Positions 42,316-50,902 of a DNA stretch of 64,000 nucleotides are shown piece after piece. The first letter of the stretch is position 1. The number at the start of each line of letters is the position of its first letter. Source of the DNA: Halioxenophilus sp033283405. Lineage in GTDB: Bacteria > Pseudomonadota > Gammaproteobacteria > Pseudomonadales > Cellvibrionaceae. Where the stretch lies: assembly GCF_033283405.1 (NCBI RefSeq), contig NZ_JAWMQR010000005.1, positions 124,001-188,000 of the forward strand, read 5' to 3'. Both the position numbers and the translations under genes were made by a program. The notes beneath the pieces were generated by a model. That model saw nothing but the letters and a program-made list of their open reading frames with translations, made no database searches and was not told the DNA's origin.

Positions 42316-44967
42316 ATGCAAGAGGATATTGATTCTCTGGAAACGAAAGAGTGGGTTGACGCACTTCATTCGTTAATACGCCACGCAGGGCCCGATAGAG
42401 CAGCCAAGCTGCTGCGTGATCTAGCCAAAAGAGCATCCGCCGTTGGCGTCAATCTCCCCCCCGCGATAACCACCCCCTATATAAACACCATCCCCACCGC
42501 AAAAGAGAAGCGCATGCCCGGCGACATGTTCATGGAACGCCGAATTCGCTCTCTTATACGCTGGAATGCTATGGCCATGGTGATGAGGGCCAATGACAAT
42601 GCCGAGGGGCTGGGCGGCCATATCGCCACCTTCGCCTCTGCAGCCACCCTCTACGACGTTGGCTTTAACTACTTTTTCCGCGGTAACGAAGGCGACCAGC
42701 CCGGTGACCTGATCTACTTCCAGGGCCACGCATCGCCGGGTATGTACGCGCGCTCCTACCTGGAGGGCCGCTTCGATGAGGAGCACCTGGAGAACTTCCG
42801 CCGGGAGGTGGATGGCAAGGGTCTCTCTTCCTATCCACACCCCTGGTTAATGCCCAACTACTGGCAGTTCCCAACCGTTTCCATGGGGCTCGGGCCGATC
42901 AATGCCATCTACCAAGCGCACGTGATGCGTTATATGTCAGCCCGTGATCTGGTGAAACGGGGTGATCGCAAGGTGTGGTGCTTCATCGGTGACGGTGAAT
43001 GTGATGAACCGGAAACTCTGGGCGCTATCTCTTTGGCGGGCCGGGAAGAGTTGGAAAATCTTATCTTTGTGGTCAACTGCAACCTGCAGCGTCTGGATGG
43101 CCCGGTTCGTGGCAACGGCAAAATCGTCCAGGAGCTGGAAGGGGTTTTCCGCGGTGCCGGCTGGAACGTTATTAAAGTCTTGTGGGGTCGCCACTGGGAT
43201 CCACTTCTGGAGAATGATAGCCAAGGCCTGCTGCAGAAGCGCATGGACGAAGTGTGCGACGGTGAATTGCAGAACTTCAAAGCCAACGGCGGTGCCTACA
43301 CCCGAGAGCACTTCTTCGGTAAATACCCGGAATTGCTGGAGATGGTTAAAGACCTCAGCGATGAGGACATCATGTACCTCAACCGGGGTGGCCACGATCC
43401 ATTCAAAGTCTACGCCGCCTACGCCGAAGCCGTTGCCCACAAAGGCCAGCCGACCGTCATTCTGGCGCAAACCGTAAAAGGCTATGGTATGGGCGCTTCC
43501 GGTGAAGCGGTTAACGAAACCCACTCGGTGAAAAAGCTCGGCAAGGAAGACCTGAAGCGTTTCCGTGACCGGTTTGGTATTCCGCTGACCGATGACCAAT
43601 TGGAGAAGGTTCCCTACTACCGTCCCTCGCCCGACAGCCCGGAAATGGTCTACATGCGCAAGCGTCGGGAGACGCTCAATGGGCCGATCCCTGCACGTTT
43701 AACCACGTATAAACCATTGACCGCGCCGCCACTGTCGGATTTCAACGCCCAGTTGAAAGGCACCGGCGACCGCGAAGTCTCCTCCACCATGGCTTTCGTC
43801 CGTATTCTTTCTACCCTGGTAAAAGATCCCAATATTGGGGAGCGCATTGTGCCTATCGTGCCGGATGAGGCGCGTACCTTTGGTATGGAAGGTATGTTCC
43901 GGCAACTGGGTATCTACTCTTCCGCCGGCCAAAAATACACGCCGCACGATTCCGGCCAGATCATGTACTACAAGGAAGACAAGCGCGGCCAGATTTTGGA
44001 AGAGGGTATTAACGAATCGGGCGCTATGTCGGCCTGGGTGGCTGCGGCCACAGCTTATGCCAACTACGACTGCCCAATGGTGCCGTTCTATATCTTCTAT
44101 TCCATGTTCGGTTTCCAGCGTATTGGCGATCTCTGCTGGCTGGCGGGTGATATTCAGGCGAAGGGCTTCCTGATTGGTGCTACCGCTGGTCGCACCACCC
44201 TCAATGGCGAGGGGTTGCAACACCAGGATGGCCACTCTTTGATTATGGCCAACACCATCCCCAACTGTCGCAGCTACGACCCCTGCTACGCCCATGAACT
44301 GGCGGTAATCATCCAGGATGGCATCAAACATATGTTTGAGCTGCAGGAGAACTGTTACTACTACATCACCGCCATGAATGAAAACTACCCTCACCCAGAG
44401 ATGCCCAAGGGTGTTGAGGAAGAGATCATCAAGGGGATGTACCGCTTGAAGGCCGGTAAGAAGAAAACCGGTAAAAAAGTTCAGCTTTTAGGTGGCGGTA
44501 CCATTTTGCGTGAAGTGGAAGCGGCGGCGGAGATTCTGCGCAACGATTATGACGTCGACGCCGACGTTTGGAGCTTAACCAGTGTTAACGAACTGACCCG
44601 CGAGGGACACAAGGTGAATCGCTGGAATCTGCTGCACCCCGAGGCTGAAGCAAAAACGCCATTTGTTACCCAACAGTTGGCGGATACCAAAGGGCCGATC
44701 ATTGCGGCTACCGATTACATAAAAGTATATGCGGAACAGTTACGACCCTTTATGCCCAGGGATTACACCGTGCTGGGTACCGATGGTTTCGGTCGCAGCG
44801 ACACGCGTACCAAGCTGCGCCGTTTCTTTGAGGTGGACCGAGGCTTTGTCGTGGTGGCGGCGCTGAGTGCTCTGGCTAAAGAGGGTAAGGTGAAACCGGC
44901 TGAGGTGACTCAAGCCATTCGAGACTTTGGCATTGATCCAGAAAAACCGGATCCAATGGCCAGCTAA
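42316..44967 (+). CDS. aceE: pyruvate dehydrogenase E1 component, homodimeric
   Basis: 883-residue ThDP-dependent E1 (E. coli 887) that decarboxylates pyruvate and acetylates E2 lipoyl groups. The ThDP/Mg motif GDGECDEPETLGAISLAGREELENLIFVVNCN lies about 222-255. The HxxH-type start PGDMFMERRIRSLIRWNAMAMVMRAN and DGIKHMFELQENCYYYIT in the third domain are also typical. RBS GAGGAG precedes ATG 42316. First gene of aceE-aceF. Confidence 0.97.
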   Translation: MQEDIDSLETKEWVDALHSLIRHAGPDRAAKLLRDLAKRASAVGVNLPPAITTPYINTIPTAKEKRMPGDMFMERRIRSLIRWNAMAMVMRANDNAEGLGGHIATFASAATLYDVGFNYFFRGNEGDQPGDLIYFQGHASPGMYARSYLEGRFDEEHLENFRREVDGKGLSSYPHPWLMPNYWQFPTVSMGLGPINAIYQAHVMRYMSARDLVKRGDRKVWCFIGDGECDEPETLGAISLAGREELENLIFVVNCNLQRLDGPVRGNGKIVQELEGVFRGAGWNVIKVLWGRHWDPLLENDSQGLLQKRMDEVCDGELQNFKANGGAYTREHFFGKYPELLEMVKDLSDEDIMYLNRGGHDPFKVYAAYAEAVAHKGQPTVILAQTVKGYGMGASGEAVNETHSVKKLGKEDLKRFRDRFGIPLTDDQLEKVPYYRPSPDSPEMVYMRKRRETLNGPIPARLTTYKPLTAPPLSDFNAQLKGTGDREVSSTMAFVRILSTLVKDPNIGERIVPIVPDEARTFGMEGMFRQLGIYSSAGQKYTPHDSGQIMYYKEDKRGQILEEGINESGAMSAWVAAATAYANYDCPMVPFYIFYSMFGFQRIGDLCWLAGDIQAKGFLIGATAGRTTLNGEGLQHQDGHSLIMANTIPNCRSYDPCYAHELAVIIQDGIKHMFELQENCYYYITAMNENYPHPEMPKGVEEEIIKGMYRLKAGKKKTGKKVQLLGGGTILREVEAAAEILRNDYDVDADVWSLTSVNELTREGHKVNRWNLLHPEAEAKTPFVTQQLADTKGPIIAATDYIKVYAEQLRPFMPRDYTVLGTDGFGRSDTRTKLRRFFEVDRGFVVVAALSALAKEGKVKPAEVTQAIRDFGIDPEKPDPMAS

Positions 44968-45066
44968 TTATTCGCTTGCATTTAGGAGCCCGGCAGCCGT
45001 ATTGCCTGCCGGTCGACTCCAAAAAGTACTTTCGTTTGCGGTGTGAATTTATTTAAAGGAGACGCA

Positions 45067-47004
45067 GTGTCCAGTCAATTAATCACTGTTCCCGATATCG
45101 GCGGTGCAGAGGGCGTTGAAGTCATAGAGTTGTATATTGCTGTGGGCGATGACGTGGCGCTAGAGCAGCCGTTGATAGTCCTGGAAACAGACAAAGCCAC
45201 CGTCGAGGTGCCGTGTTCGGCAGCTGGCAAGGTGGTGGAATTACGAGTTGAGGTGGGTAGCAAGGTTAGCCAGGGCGATGCCATTTGTGTGGTAGAGGCA
45301 GGCGCTGCCACAGGCGAAGCGCCTGCTGCGGCTGAACCAGAAGCCAATGCCGCGCCTGCCCCCAGTGCTTCGCCAACACCACCGGCTGCCAGTATTGCGG
45401 TGGCTGCTGGCGCTAAATGTGTCGTGCCCGAGGGCGTCGAAGGCGCTGAGGTTATCGAGGTAAGTATCAAACCCGGTGACCAGTTAAACGCCGGTGATAC
45501 TGTCGCGGTTTTGGAAACCGATAAGGCCACGGTAGAAGTACCGGCAACCAGTGCCGGCGTGGTACAAGTGGTGGTGATCAAAGTTGGTGACAAGATCTCC
45601 AGCGGCGATACGGTGGCCGAATTAACCGCTGGCGCAGCAGCGCCCGCGGCACCGGCAGTCGAGCCGGCCGCGGCCGCACCGACGCCGCCGTCAGCGCCGG
45701 CACCTGCCGCCACCGCAGCTGCCAAACTGGTGGCCACGGTACCCGAAGGGGCTGACAACGCCGAGGTGATTGAAGTGTTGGTGGCCGTGGGCGCGGAGAT
45801 CAAAGAGGGCGACAGCTTGGCCGTGCTGGAGACCGACAAGGCCACCGTGGAGGTGCCTGCCAATGCCTCCGGTAAGGTGACGGCAGTATTGATCGCGGTT
45901 GGCCAGAAGGTCAGCTCCGGAGACAGCGTGCTGGAACTGGCTGGCGCTGCGCCGGTTGCCGCAGCAGCGGCGCCTGCTCCGGCAGTGACTACGGCGGCGG
46001 CACCCGCATCGGCGCCTACTCCGGCAGCGGCACCGGCTACAGAGTCGCTGGCTCATGGGCCGGCCAATGCTTTCAGTCGGGCGACTGAAGTCTACGCTGG
46101 CCCGGCAGTGCGTACCCATGCCCGCTTGCTGGGGGTGGATCTGCACGAGGTCAAACCCACTGGTCCCCGTGGTCGTATCCTGAAAGAGGATGTCGACAAC
46201 TACGTAAAACAGATTATTGCCCAGAAAGATCGCCACAAACCCAGTGGCACCTTGGTTACGGAAGGGGCGGGTATTCCACCCATGCCGACGGTCGATTTCA
46301 GCAAGTTTGGTGAAGTTGAAACTGTGCCGATGACTAAAATCCAGAAACTTACGGCCTTCAATATGCACCGCAACTGGCTGCATATTCCCGCAGTAACCCA
46401 GTTTGATGACGCTGATATCACCGATCTGGAAGCCTTCCGGACGAGTTTAAAAGCTGAAGGGGAAAAGCGTGGCGTCAAACTTACGCCTCTGCCTTTCTTA
46501 CTCAAGGCGGTAGCCTCAGCCCTGGCGCAAGAGCCTAAATTTAACTCTTCGCTCGGCCCTGATGGCGAATCACTGGTTATGAAACGCTACATAAACGTCG
46601 GTATCGCCGCGGATACGCCCGCCGGGCTTTTGGTGCCGGTACTGCGCGATGTTGATAAAAAGGGTATCTGGCAGCTGGCGGAAGAGGCCAATGCTATTAT
46701 CAAGAAGGCCCGCGATGGCAAGTTGTCACCAGCGGATATGCAGGGTGGCTGTTTTACCATCTCCAGCCTGGGGGCCATGGGTGGTAAGGGCTTCACCCCA
46801 ATTATCAATGCCCCGGAGGTAGGTATTCTGGCGGTTTCCAAAGCGGAGATGAAACCGGTTTGGAACGGCAAGGAGTTCATCCCCCGCAATATGCTGCCGC
46901 TTAGCCTCTCTTACGACCACCGGGTTATCAACGGTGCCGATTGCGGCCGCTTCTTCACCTACCTGATTGCCGTACTCTCTGATGTGCGGCGGTTGCTGCT
47001 CTAA
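45067..47004 (+). CDS. aceF: pyruvate dehydrogenase E2 (dihydrolipoamide acetyltransferase), three lipoyl domains
   Basis: 645-residue E2. Three tandem lipoyl domains each carry the lipoylation motif ETDKATVEVP (about residues 45, 159 and 265), joined by long Ala/Pro linkers. Then the E3/E1-binding peripheral domain (AVRTHARLLGVDLHEVKPTGPRGRILKEDV) and the acetyltransferase core ending SYDHRVINGADCGRFF. GTG start at 45067 with AAGGAG 6 bp before. No lpd (E3) gene follows; it must be elsewhere. Confidence 0.96.
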   Translation: MSSQLITVPDIGGAEGVEVIELYIAVGDDVALEQPLIVLETDKATVEVPCSAAGKVVELRVEVGSKVSQGDAICVVEAGAATGEAPAAAEPEANAAPAPSASPTPPAASIAVAAGAKCVVPEGVEGAEVIEVSIKPGDQLNAGDTVAVLETDKATVEVPATSAGVVQVVVIKVGDKISSGDTVAELTAGAAAPAAPAVEPAAAAPTPPSAPAPAATAAAKLVATVPEGADNAEVIEVLVAVGAEIKEGDSLAVLETDKATVEVPANASGKVTAVLIAVGQKVSSGDSVLELAGAAPVAAAAAPAPAVTTAAAPASAPTPAAAPATESLAHGPANAFSRATEVYAGPAVRTHARLLGVDLHEVKPTGPRGRILKEDVDNYVKQIIAQKDRHKPSGTLVTEGAGIPPMPTVDFSKFGEVETVPMTKIQKLTAFNMHRNWLHIPAVTQFDDADITDLEAFRTSLKAEGEKRGVKLTPLPFLLKAVASALAQEPKFNSSLGPDGESLVMKRYINVGIAADTPAGLLVPVLRDVDKKGIWQLAEEANAIIKKARDGKLSPADMQGGCFTISSLGAMGGKGFTPIINAPEVGILAVSKAEMKPVWNGKEFIPRNMLPLSLSYDHRVINGADCGRFFTYLIAVLSDVRRLLL

Positions 47005-47027
47005 AACTACCGCACTAAAAACCAAAA

Positions 47028-47049
47028 GCCGGGCGACTTTGCGCCCGGC
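47028..47049. terminator. terminator between aceF and slyD (convergent)
   Basis: Stem GCCGGGCG (47028-47035) with CGCCCGGC (47042-47049), loop ACTTTG, followed by CTTGGTCTCTTT rightward and preceded by AAAACC, i.e. TTTT on the other strand. It sits between two converging stops and can serve both directions. Confidence 0.75.
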
Positions 47050-47093
47050 CTTGGTCTCTTTGCTTAACGCTGCTCATGTTGAGCAACCTCCGC

Positions 47094-47576
47094 CTAGTGG
47101 TGGTGATGACCACCAATACCATGGGCATGCCCGTGCGCCAACTCTTCCGGGGTGGCAGGCCGTACATCCAGGATCTTAATCTCAAAGGTGAGGGTTTTGC
47201 CGGCGTAGGGGTGGTTGGTATCGATATCGATATTCTTCAGGCCAACTTTCACAACCACCGCTTCCATGGGTCCGTGCTCGGTGTTCACCTGCACAATCAT
47301 GCCCGGCTTGATCTTGCCCTTAGTGACCAGGTGCTTGATGGGGACGCGGCGCGGCTCGGCTTCGGTGCGTTCACCGTACGCCTGCTCCGGTGGCAGGGTA
47401 ATGCTGACGTCATCACCCGCAGACTTGCCACTGAGCGCCTCTTCCAGTGCGGGCATCAGGTTGTCGTGGCCGTGTAGGTAGAGCACTGGCTCATCACCGT
47501 AGGTGGACTCCAACTCGGTATCACCCTCTTTCGCGCTGTAGTGAAATTGCACCACACTGTCTTTTTCAATTGTCAT
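47094..47576 (-). CDS. slyD: FKBP-type peptidyl-prolyl isomerase SlyD
   Basis: 160 residues. The FKBP core starts VVQFHYSAKEGDTELESTYGDEPVLYLHGHDNLMPALEEAL, with the inserted IF domain QAYGERTEAEPRRVPIKHL after it, and ends with a metal-binding His-rich tail HGHAHGIGGHHHH. SlyD isomerises prolines and supplies nickel to hydrogenase maturation in E. coli. The tail here is shorter than in E. coli (196 residues total). Convergent to aceF. Confidence 0.93.
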   Translation of the reverse strand: MTIEKDSVVQFHYSAKEGDTELESTYGDEPVLYLHGHDNLMPALEEALSGKSAGDDVSITLPPEQAYGERTEAEPRRVPIKHLVTKGKIKPGMIVQVNTEHGPMEAVVVKVGLKNIDIDTNHPYAGKTLTFEIKILDVRPATPEELAHGHAHGIGGHHHH

Positions 47577-47700
47577 AGCTGTTCAGTTCTGTTGCTCAAT
47601 GGTGGGAGCCGGCGAGTATAAGAGAATTACTGGCGCCTGTTAATTGCCGGTCCGCTGAAATATTCAGCTGGCGGTTGTCGGTAGGCCTGTGTGTGATTTA

Positions 47701-48414
47701 TCAGTAGGGGTAAAAACGGCTCAGCAGCATGGGGATGGCAACCTCCACGCGCAGAATACGAGGCCCCAGCTGCATGGGTTGGCAACCCGCTTCGGTGAAT
47801 GCCGTTACCTCATGGCTGACAAAGCCCCCCTCGGGGCCTATCACCAGAACGGAGGGTTCCAGGCAGCGCTCGGGGCAGGGGGGATAGTCACCCGGGTGGG
47901 CCAGCCAGGCCTGCTTGCCGGCGATCAGTTTGGGCAGCTCGTCAGTAACGAAGGGACGAAAGCGTTGACGAAAATGGATGGTGGGCAGAATGGTGTCGAC
48001 CCCTTGCTCCAAACCCAGCAGCAGGTGCTCTGTTAGCTGTTGCTCCTGCAAAACCGGGCTTGACCAAAAGCTCTTCTCTACCCGCTCGCTTTGAATCAGG
48101 TAGATCTCCTTAACACCAAGACTGGCCACCGTCTGCAGGCTGCGTTTCAACATCTGCGGCCGGGGCAGGGCCAGCACCAGTGTCAGCGGCAGGGCGGGTG
48201 GCGGTGGTTGTTGGCTTTGGAAGCGTAGCGTGGCTGCGGTGCTATCTATGCTGAGCACCACCGCCTCGCCCATCTCTCCGTTTAGAATTCCCGCTCGAAC
48301 CGTGTCGCCGGGTTCGAGTCGATGGATATTGCGTAGATGGTCGGCGCGGTAATCACTCACGCAGGCGGTATCGTCGGCGGTAAAGTCTTCGCGGCGCAGG
48401 ATAAGCAGATTCAT
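47701..48414 (-). CDS. rsmE: 16S rRNA (uracil-1498-N3)-methyltransferase RsmE
   Basis: 237-residue SPOUT methyltransferase. The N-terminal PUA-like part (DYRADHLRNIHRLEPGDTVRAGILNGEMGEAVV) is followed by the knot with LVIGPEGGFVSHEVTAFTEAGCQPMQLGPRILRVEVA, the SAM-binding signature. It methylates U1498 in the 30S decoding centre. Located just before tRNA-Arg on the same strand (25 bp apart). Confidence 0.95.
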   Translation of the reverse strand: MNLLILRREDFTADDTACVSDYRADHLRNIHRLEPGDTVRAGILNGEMGEAVVLSIDSTAATLRFQSQQPPPPALPLTLVLALPRPQMLKRSLQTVASLGVKEIYLIQSERVEKSFWSSPVLQEQQLTEHLLLGLEQGVDTILPTIHFRQRFRPFVTDELPKLIAGKQAWLAHPGDYPPCPERCLEPSVLVIGPEGGFVSHEVTAFTEAGCQPMQLGPRILRVEVAIPMLLSRFYPY

Positions 48415-48439
48415 AAGATGGTGGGGAATGTCACTGGAG

Positions 48440-48515
48440 TGGCCTCCCCACCAGGACTCGAACCTGGATCTAGGGCTTAGGAGGCCCTCGCTCTATCCTG
48501 TTGAACTATGGGGAG
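48440..48515 (-). tRNA. tRNA-Arg (anticodon CCU)
   Basis: Read on the minus strand the gene begins CTCCCCA and ends TGGGGAG plus discriminator G and an encoded CCA, giving a 7-bp acceptor stem. The anticodon stem AGGGC/GCCCT closes the loop CTCCTAA, so the anticodon is CCU, reading AGG. The T arm is CCAGG-TTCGAGT-CCTGG. Total 76 nt including CCA. It lies between rsmE and flgN, a possible integration site, although no integrase or duplicated tRNA end is seen. Confidence 0.95.
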
Positions 48516-48584
48516 AAATTGCCGGGCATTATACCCAAGCAATTTCAGAATATAACCCTGAATTTAGCGCAGGCAGCAGGGTAA

Positions 48585-49124
48585 TTAGGCGTGTACCAGT
48601 GAGTGGCCACCACGGCTGGCCTCTTGTTGGCCACTGGCGGAGTAGGTATCGGCAGTAGGGCGCCCAAATAACATCTCGGCCAGCCGCTGTCCCCGCTGAC
48701 GGCGGAAACCGATCAGGCGGCCATTAATGAGGTTGAGTTTCTGGCAGATATGGACGTAGCTCTCGACCTTTTGCCATTGGCTGGGGAGCTCGGCATCGAT
48801 TTGCAGGAGTTGTAACCAGGCGGCCATCGCCTGCTGGCTGGACTTTGTTTTTGAGCTGGCGGGTCGGGCAATGGACGCTCGCACCCAGGATTCGCGCTGG
48901 CGGGCGTTGTTTTCCAGCGTCTCGATGTGGGCCTGCTTGGCTTCCACCACCTGGCTTAGTTCGGCATTGATGGTGGCTGTGGCGCCACGCAACAGGGTAT
49001 TTTCCTGATCGAGCAGGGCGGCGAGCTGCTTGGCCGCTTCAAGATCGGATTGCAGGTTTTGCTGAATATCACCCAGAGCGGGTGTCTGAGAGTTGGCCGA
49101 AAGCTTACTTGCTGTATTGGTCAT
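48585..49124 (-). CDS. flgN: flagellar export chaperone FlgN
   Basis: 179-residue mostly helical protein. The FlgN pattern is seen in LQSDLEAAKQLAALLDQENTLLRGATATINAELSQVVEAKQAHIETLENNARQRESWV and QKLNLINGRLIGFRRQRGQRLAEMLFG. It keeps hook-filament junction proteins FlgK and FlgL soluble for export. Following flgM with a 133-bp gap; both belong to the leftward flgA-flgM-flgN group. Confidence 0.9.
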   Translation of the reverse strand: MTNTASKLSANSQTPALGDIQQNLQSDLEAAKQLAALLDQENTLLRGATATINAELSQVVEAKQAHIETLENNARQRESWVRASIARPASSKTKSSQQAMAAWLQLLQIDAELPSQWQKVESYVHICQKLNLINGRLIGFRRQRGQRLAEMLFGRPTADTYSASGQQEASRGGHSLVHA

Positions 49125-49257
49125 GAGAGCATCTCCATATCATTCGCGTACTCCATTGCGAGCACGCTCAGTTGTTCAGCACACGTCTATTGCCTGGTTG
49201 CCGTTCCTCCGGGGAGAGGGGCTGGGTCAGTTACAGGCGGCGTGTTTTGCCTGGTAA

Positions 49258-49569
49258 TCAGGCAAAAAAGTCGTCTTGATCCAGCAGTTTGCCGGCGATC
49301 TGTTCGGCATCCACTCGATAGCTGCCATCGGCGATAGCGCGTTTAATCTCTTCCACTCGCTCCTGATTGACATCGGGACTGGCGTTTATCTCAGCTTCCA
49401 GATTGGCCAAGCGTGAGGCCTCCTGGCTGATAGAGACGCTACCCTCCTGTGAGGCTGCAGGCGCTGCTGGTGACTGCTGTCGATCGCTGCGGGTAACCGA
49501 AGAGCCATTAAGCCCACGATGGACGCCTGCATTGGCAGCGGTATTGGCGTTCAGGTTATCGATAGCCAT
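49258..49569 (-). CDS. flgM: anti-sigma-28 factor FlgM
   Basis: 103 residues. The C-terminal half has the FlgM pattern VSISQEASRLANLEAEINASPDVNQERVEEIKRAIADGSYRVDAEQIAGKLLD. FlgM holds FliA (sigma-28) inactive until hook completion. The N-terminal half is Asn/Ser/Ala-rich and disordered, as usual. The ATG complement at 49567-49569 is used; upstream in-frame codons lie in the direct repeats of the leader. Confidence 0.92.
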   Translation of the reverse strand: MAIDNLNANTAANAGVHRGLNGSSVTRSDRQQSPAAPAASQEGSVSISQEASRLANLEAEINASPDVNQERVEEIKRAIADGSYRVDAEQIAGKLLDQDDFFA

Positions 49570-49616
49570 GTTTGTATCCTGTGCGAATAGACGCGGGGTT
49601 ATCCCCTGCGTAGTTG

Positions 49617-49649
49617 TCTGGCAATAAATTGTTATCTGGCAATAAATTG
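49617..49649 (-). repeat. two direct copies of a 15-bp motif before flgM
   Basis: TCTGGCAATAAATTG occurs at 49617-49631 and again at 49635-49649 (18-bp period), 48 bp upstream of the flgM start on the opposite strand. A 6-bp hairpin GTTGCC-GGT-GGCAAC follows at 49662-49676. These could be regulator sites for flgM. Confidence 0.65.
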
Positions 49650-49795
49650 CCATGTTGTTCAGTTGCCGGTGGCAACCGATTTCCCCTTTTTGATGCTCTC
49701 CAACTGGATATCGGCCTGTGGAAACAAAACTTTAGGTTTTTTTGCATCTTTAATTGAGTAATCGGTCACAACGCCAGCGCTATTCTGTCAGCCGT

Positions 49796-50545
49796 TTAGA
49801 GCGGGATATTTACCACACCCGCTTTGCTCACGGTGGCCCGTACCACCCGTTCACTGCGATCATTGCGAACTCTGATCTGTTCGCCGATACGGCCATCGGC
49901 AAGGGCGGTACCGGTTGCTTCCACGGCCACTTGCTTGGAGGAGGCGATAATCGTTACCCGGTCGCCCCGTTTCACGGCTTTGGGCGCGATCAGCCACTGT
50001 GCACGCAGTTCATCACCGGTATTGATACCACGGCGCAGCTCCTGCCCGGCGACATCCCCGGAATCGGTGATATAGCCCTGGCCGAGTAGTGAAACATCTT
50101 TCAGGGCGAGCTCCAGGTCGGCTTCGGCTATCAGTTCGCCCTTGCGTAAGGGGGCTCTGGCCACCACCACCTGCGCCAGTAATTTGACTTCACTGATGAA
50201 ATAGAGCGACCAGTGGCTTAGGTTGCCATCGCAATGGACCTGGGTGGTGACGCGGCCACCTCGGTAGTTGTCTGGTGCGTCTATGCGCAGTTGACCATCG
50301 CAAGCCGGCAGTTGCAGTCGGCTGTCTGGCAGGTTGGTTTGTACCCGTACCTCATCGAACCGGGCGACGCTGGTGTAGTGCTCCTCCAGAGTAAAGGTCA
50401 CCTGGTCCGCCAACTTTTGCATCGACTGCAGCTCCGCTGTGGCGTCGGTGGCGGGCTCCGCCAATACCAACGGATGGCACATGGCCAAACCTGCCAGCAA
50501 GGTCCAGCGGAACAAATCCTTAGCGCCGAGAGGAATCTTTGCCAT
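49796..50545 (-). CDS. flgA: flagellar P-ring assembly chaperone FlgA
   Basis: 249-residue periplasmic protein with a signal peptide (LFRWTLLAGLAMCHPLVLA). SAF-like C-terminal domain with APLRKGELIAEADLELALKDVSLLGQGYITD and the closing GEQIRVRNDRSERVVRATVSKAGVV, the FlgA signature. The ATG complement at 50543-50545 gives MAKIPLGAKD; GTG 50587 is an alternative. A sigma-54-type promoter lies upstream at 50661-50676. Confidence 0.93.
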   Translation of the reverse strand: MAKIPLGAKDLFRWTLLAGLAMCHPLVLAEPATDATAELQSMQKLADQVTFTLEEHYTSVARFDEVRVQTNLPDSRLQLPACDGQLRIDAPDNYRGGRVTTQVHCDGNLSHWSLYFISEVKLLAQVVVARAPLRKGELIAEADLELALKDVSLLGQGYITDSGDVAGQELRRGINTGDELRAQWLIAPKAVKRGDRVTIIASSKQVAVEATGTALADGRIGEQIRVRNDRSERVVRATVSKAGVVNIPL

Positions 50546-50660
50546 TTGTATCCTATGCTCATTGGGTAGACGTGAAGCTACTCTCACCGCGCTTAAGTTT
50601 TGGAGAAAAGCGCCGAAATTTTGTCAGAATCCGCCTCATCGTCGGTTTGAGCAGTGTTTA

Positions 50661-50676
50661 AGCAATCAGTGTGCCT
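50661..50676 (-). promoter_or_regulatory. sigma-54-type promoter for flgA
   Basis: On the minus strand AGGCAC-ACTGA-TTGCT, i.e. GG and GC separated by the 12-bp step of -24/-12 promoters; matches consensus except the first T. It is 116 bp before the flgA start and points toward it. In Pseudomonas flgA is FleQ/RpoN-dependent. Confidence 0.7.
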
Positions 50677-50750
50677 AAACCAAAATAATCGGTTTTTGAC
50701 TCATTCAACCGCTGTCGCCAGCATTCCGATGGTAACCGGTAGTAGATAGA

Positions 50751-50769
50751 TAACTAATTGAATTAGTTA
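50751..50769. promoter_or_regulatory. 19-bp perfect palindrome between flgA and cheV
   Basis: TAACTAATT-G-AATTAGTTA, a perfect inverted repeat with a single-base centre in the 357-bp divergent region. It lies 134 bp before the cheV ATG and about 80 bp upstream of the flgA promoter. Its symmetry and A/T content suggest a binding site for a dimeric regulator; which one is unknown. Confidence 0.6.
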
Positions 50770-50902
50770 AGATATTTTCCTGGCGTTCGGTGGCGATTAG
50801 AGCTGTTGGTCACGACCTTGAAATAGGAACTTTAAGTAAGTTGTCGCACTCGATTCGCTGAAGAGATGCCGGTGACAACCACTATCACCCAAGAGGAAAT
50901 CC

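Larger units (their letters stand above)
50546..50902. other. 357-bp divergent flgA/cheV intergenic region
   Basis: Holds the flgA sigma-54 promoter and the 19-bp palindrome described separately. For cheV only a weak -24/-12-like match is seen (TGGTCA-CGACC-TTGA near 50807). No RNA gene is visible. Confidence 0.5.

Noticed and set aside
45075..45863. Long open frame antisense to aceF (about 260 codons)
   Set aside because: It is opposite the Ala/Pro/Val-rich lipoyl linkers, where GC-rich codons remove stops on the other strand; the product is low complexity and has no domain.
48440..48515. genomic island at tRNA-Arg
   Set aside because: No integrase, no duplicated tRNA 3' end and no composition change are visible on either side.
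49600..49660. sigma-54-like TGGCA...TTGC upstream of flgM on the minus strand
   Set aside because: Spacing between GG and GC is one base too short for a -24/-12 promoter; the match comes from the direct repeats there.
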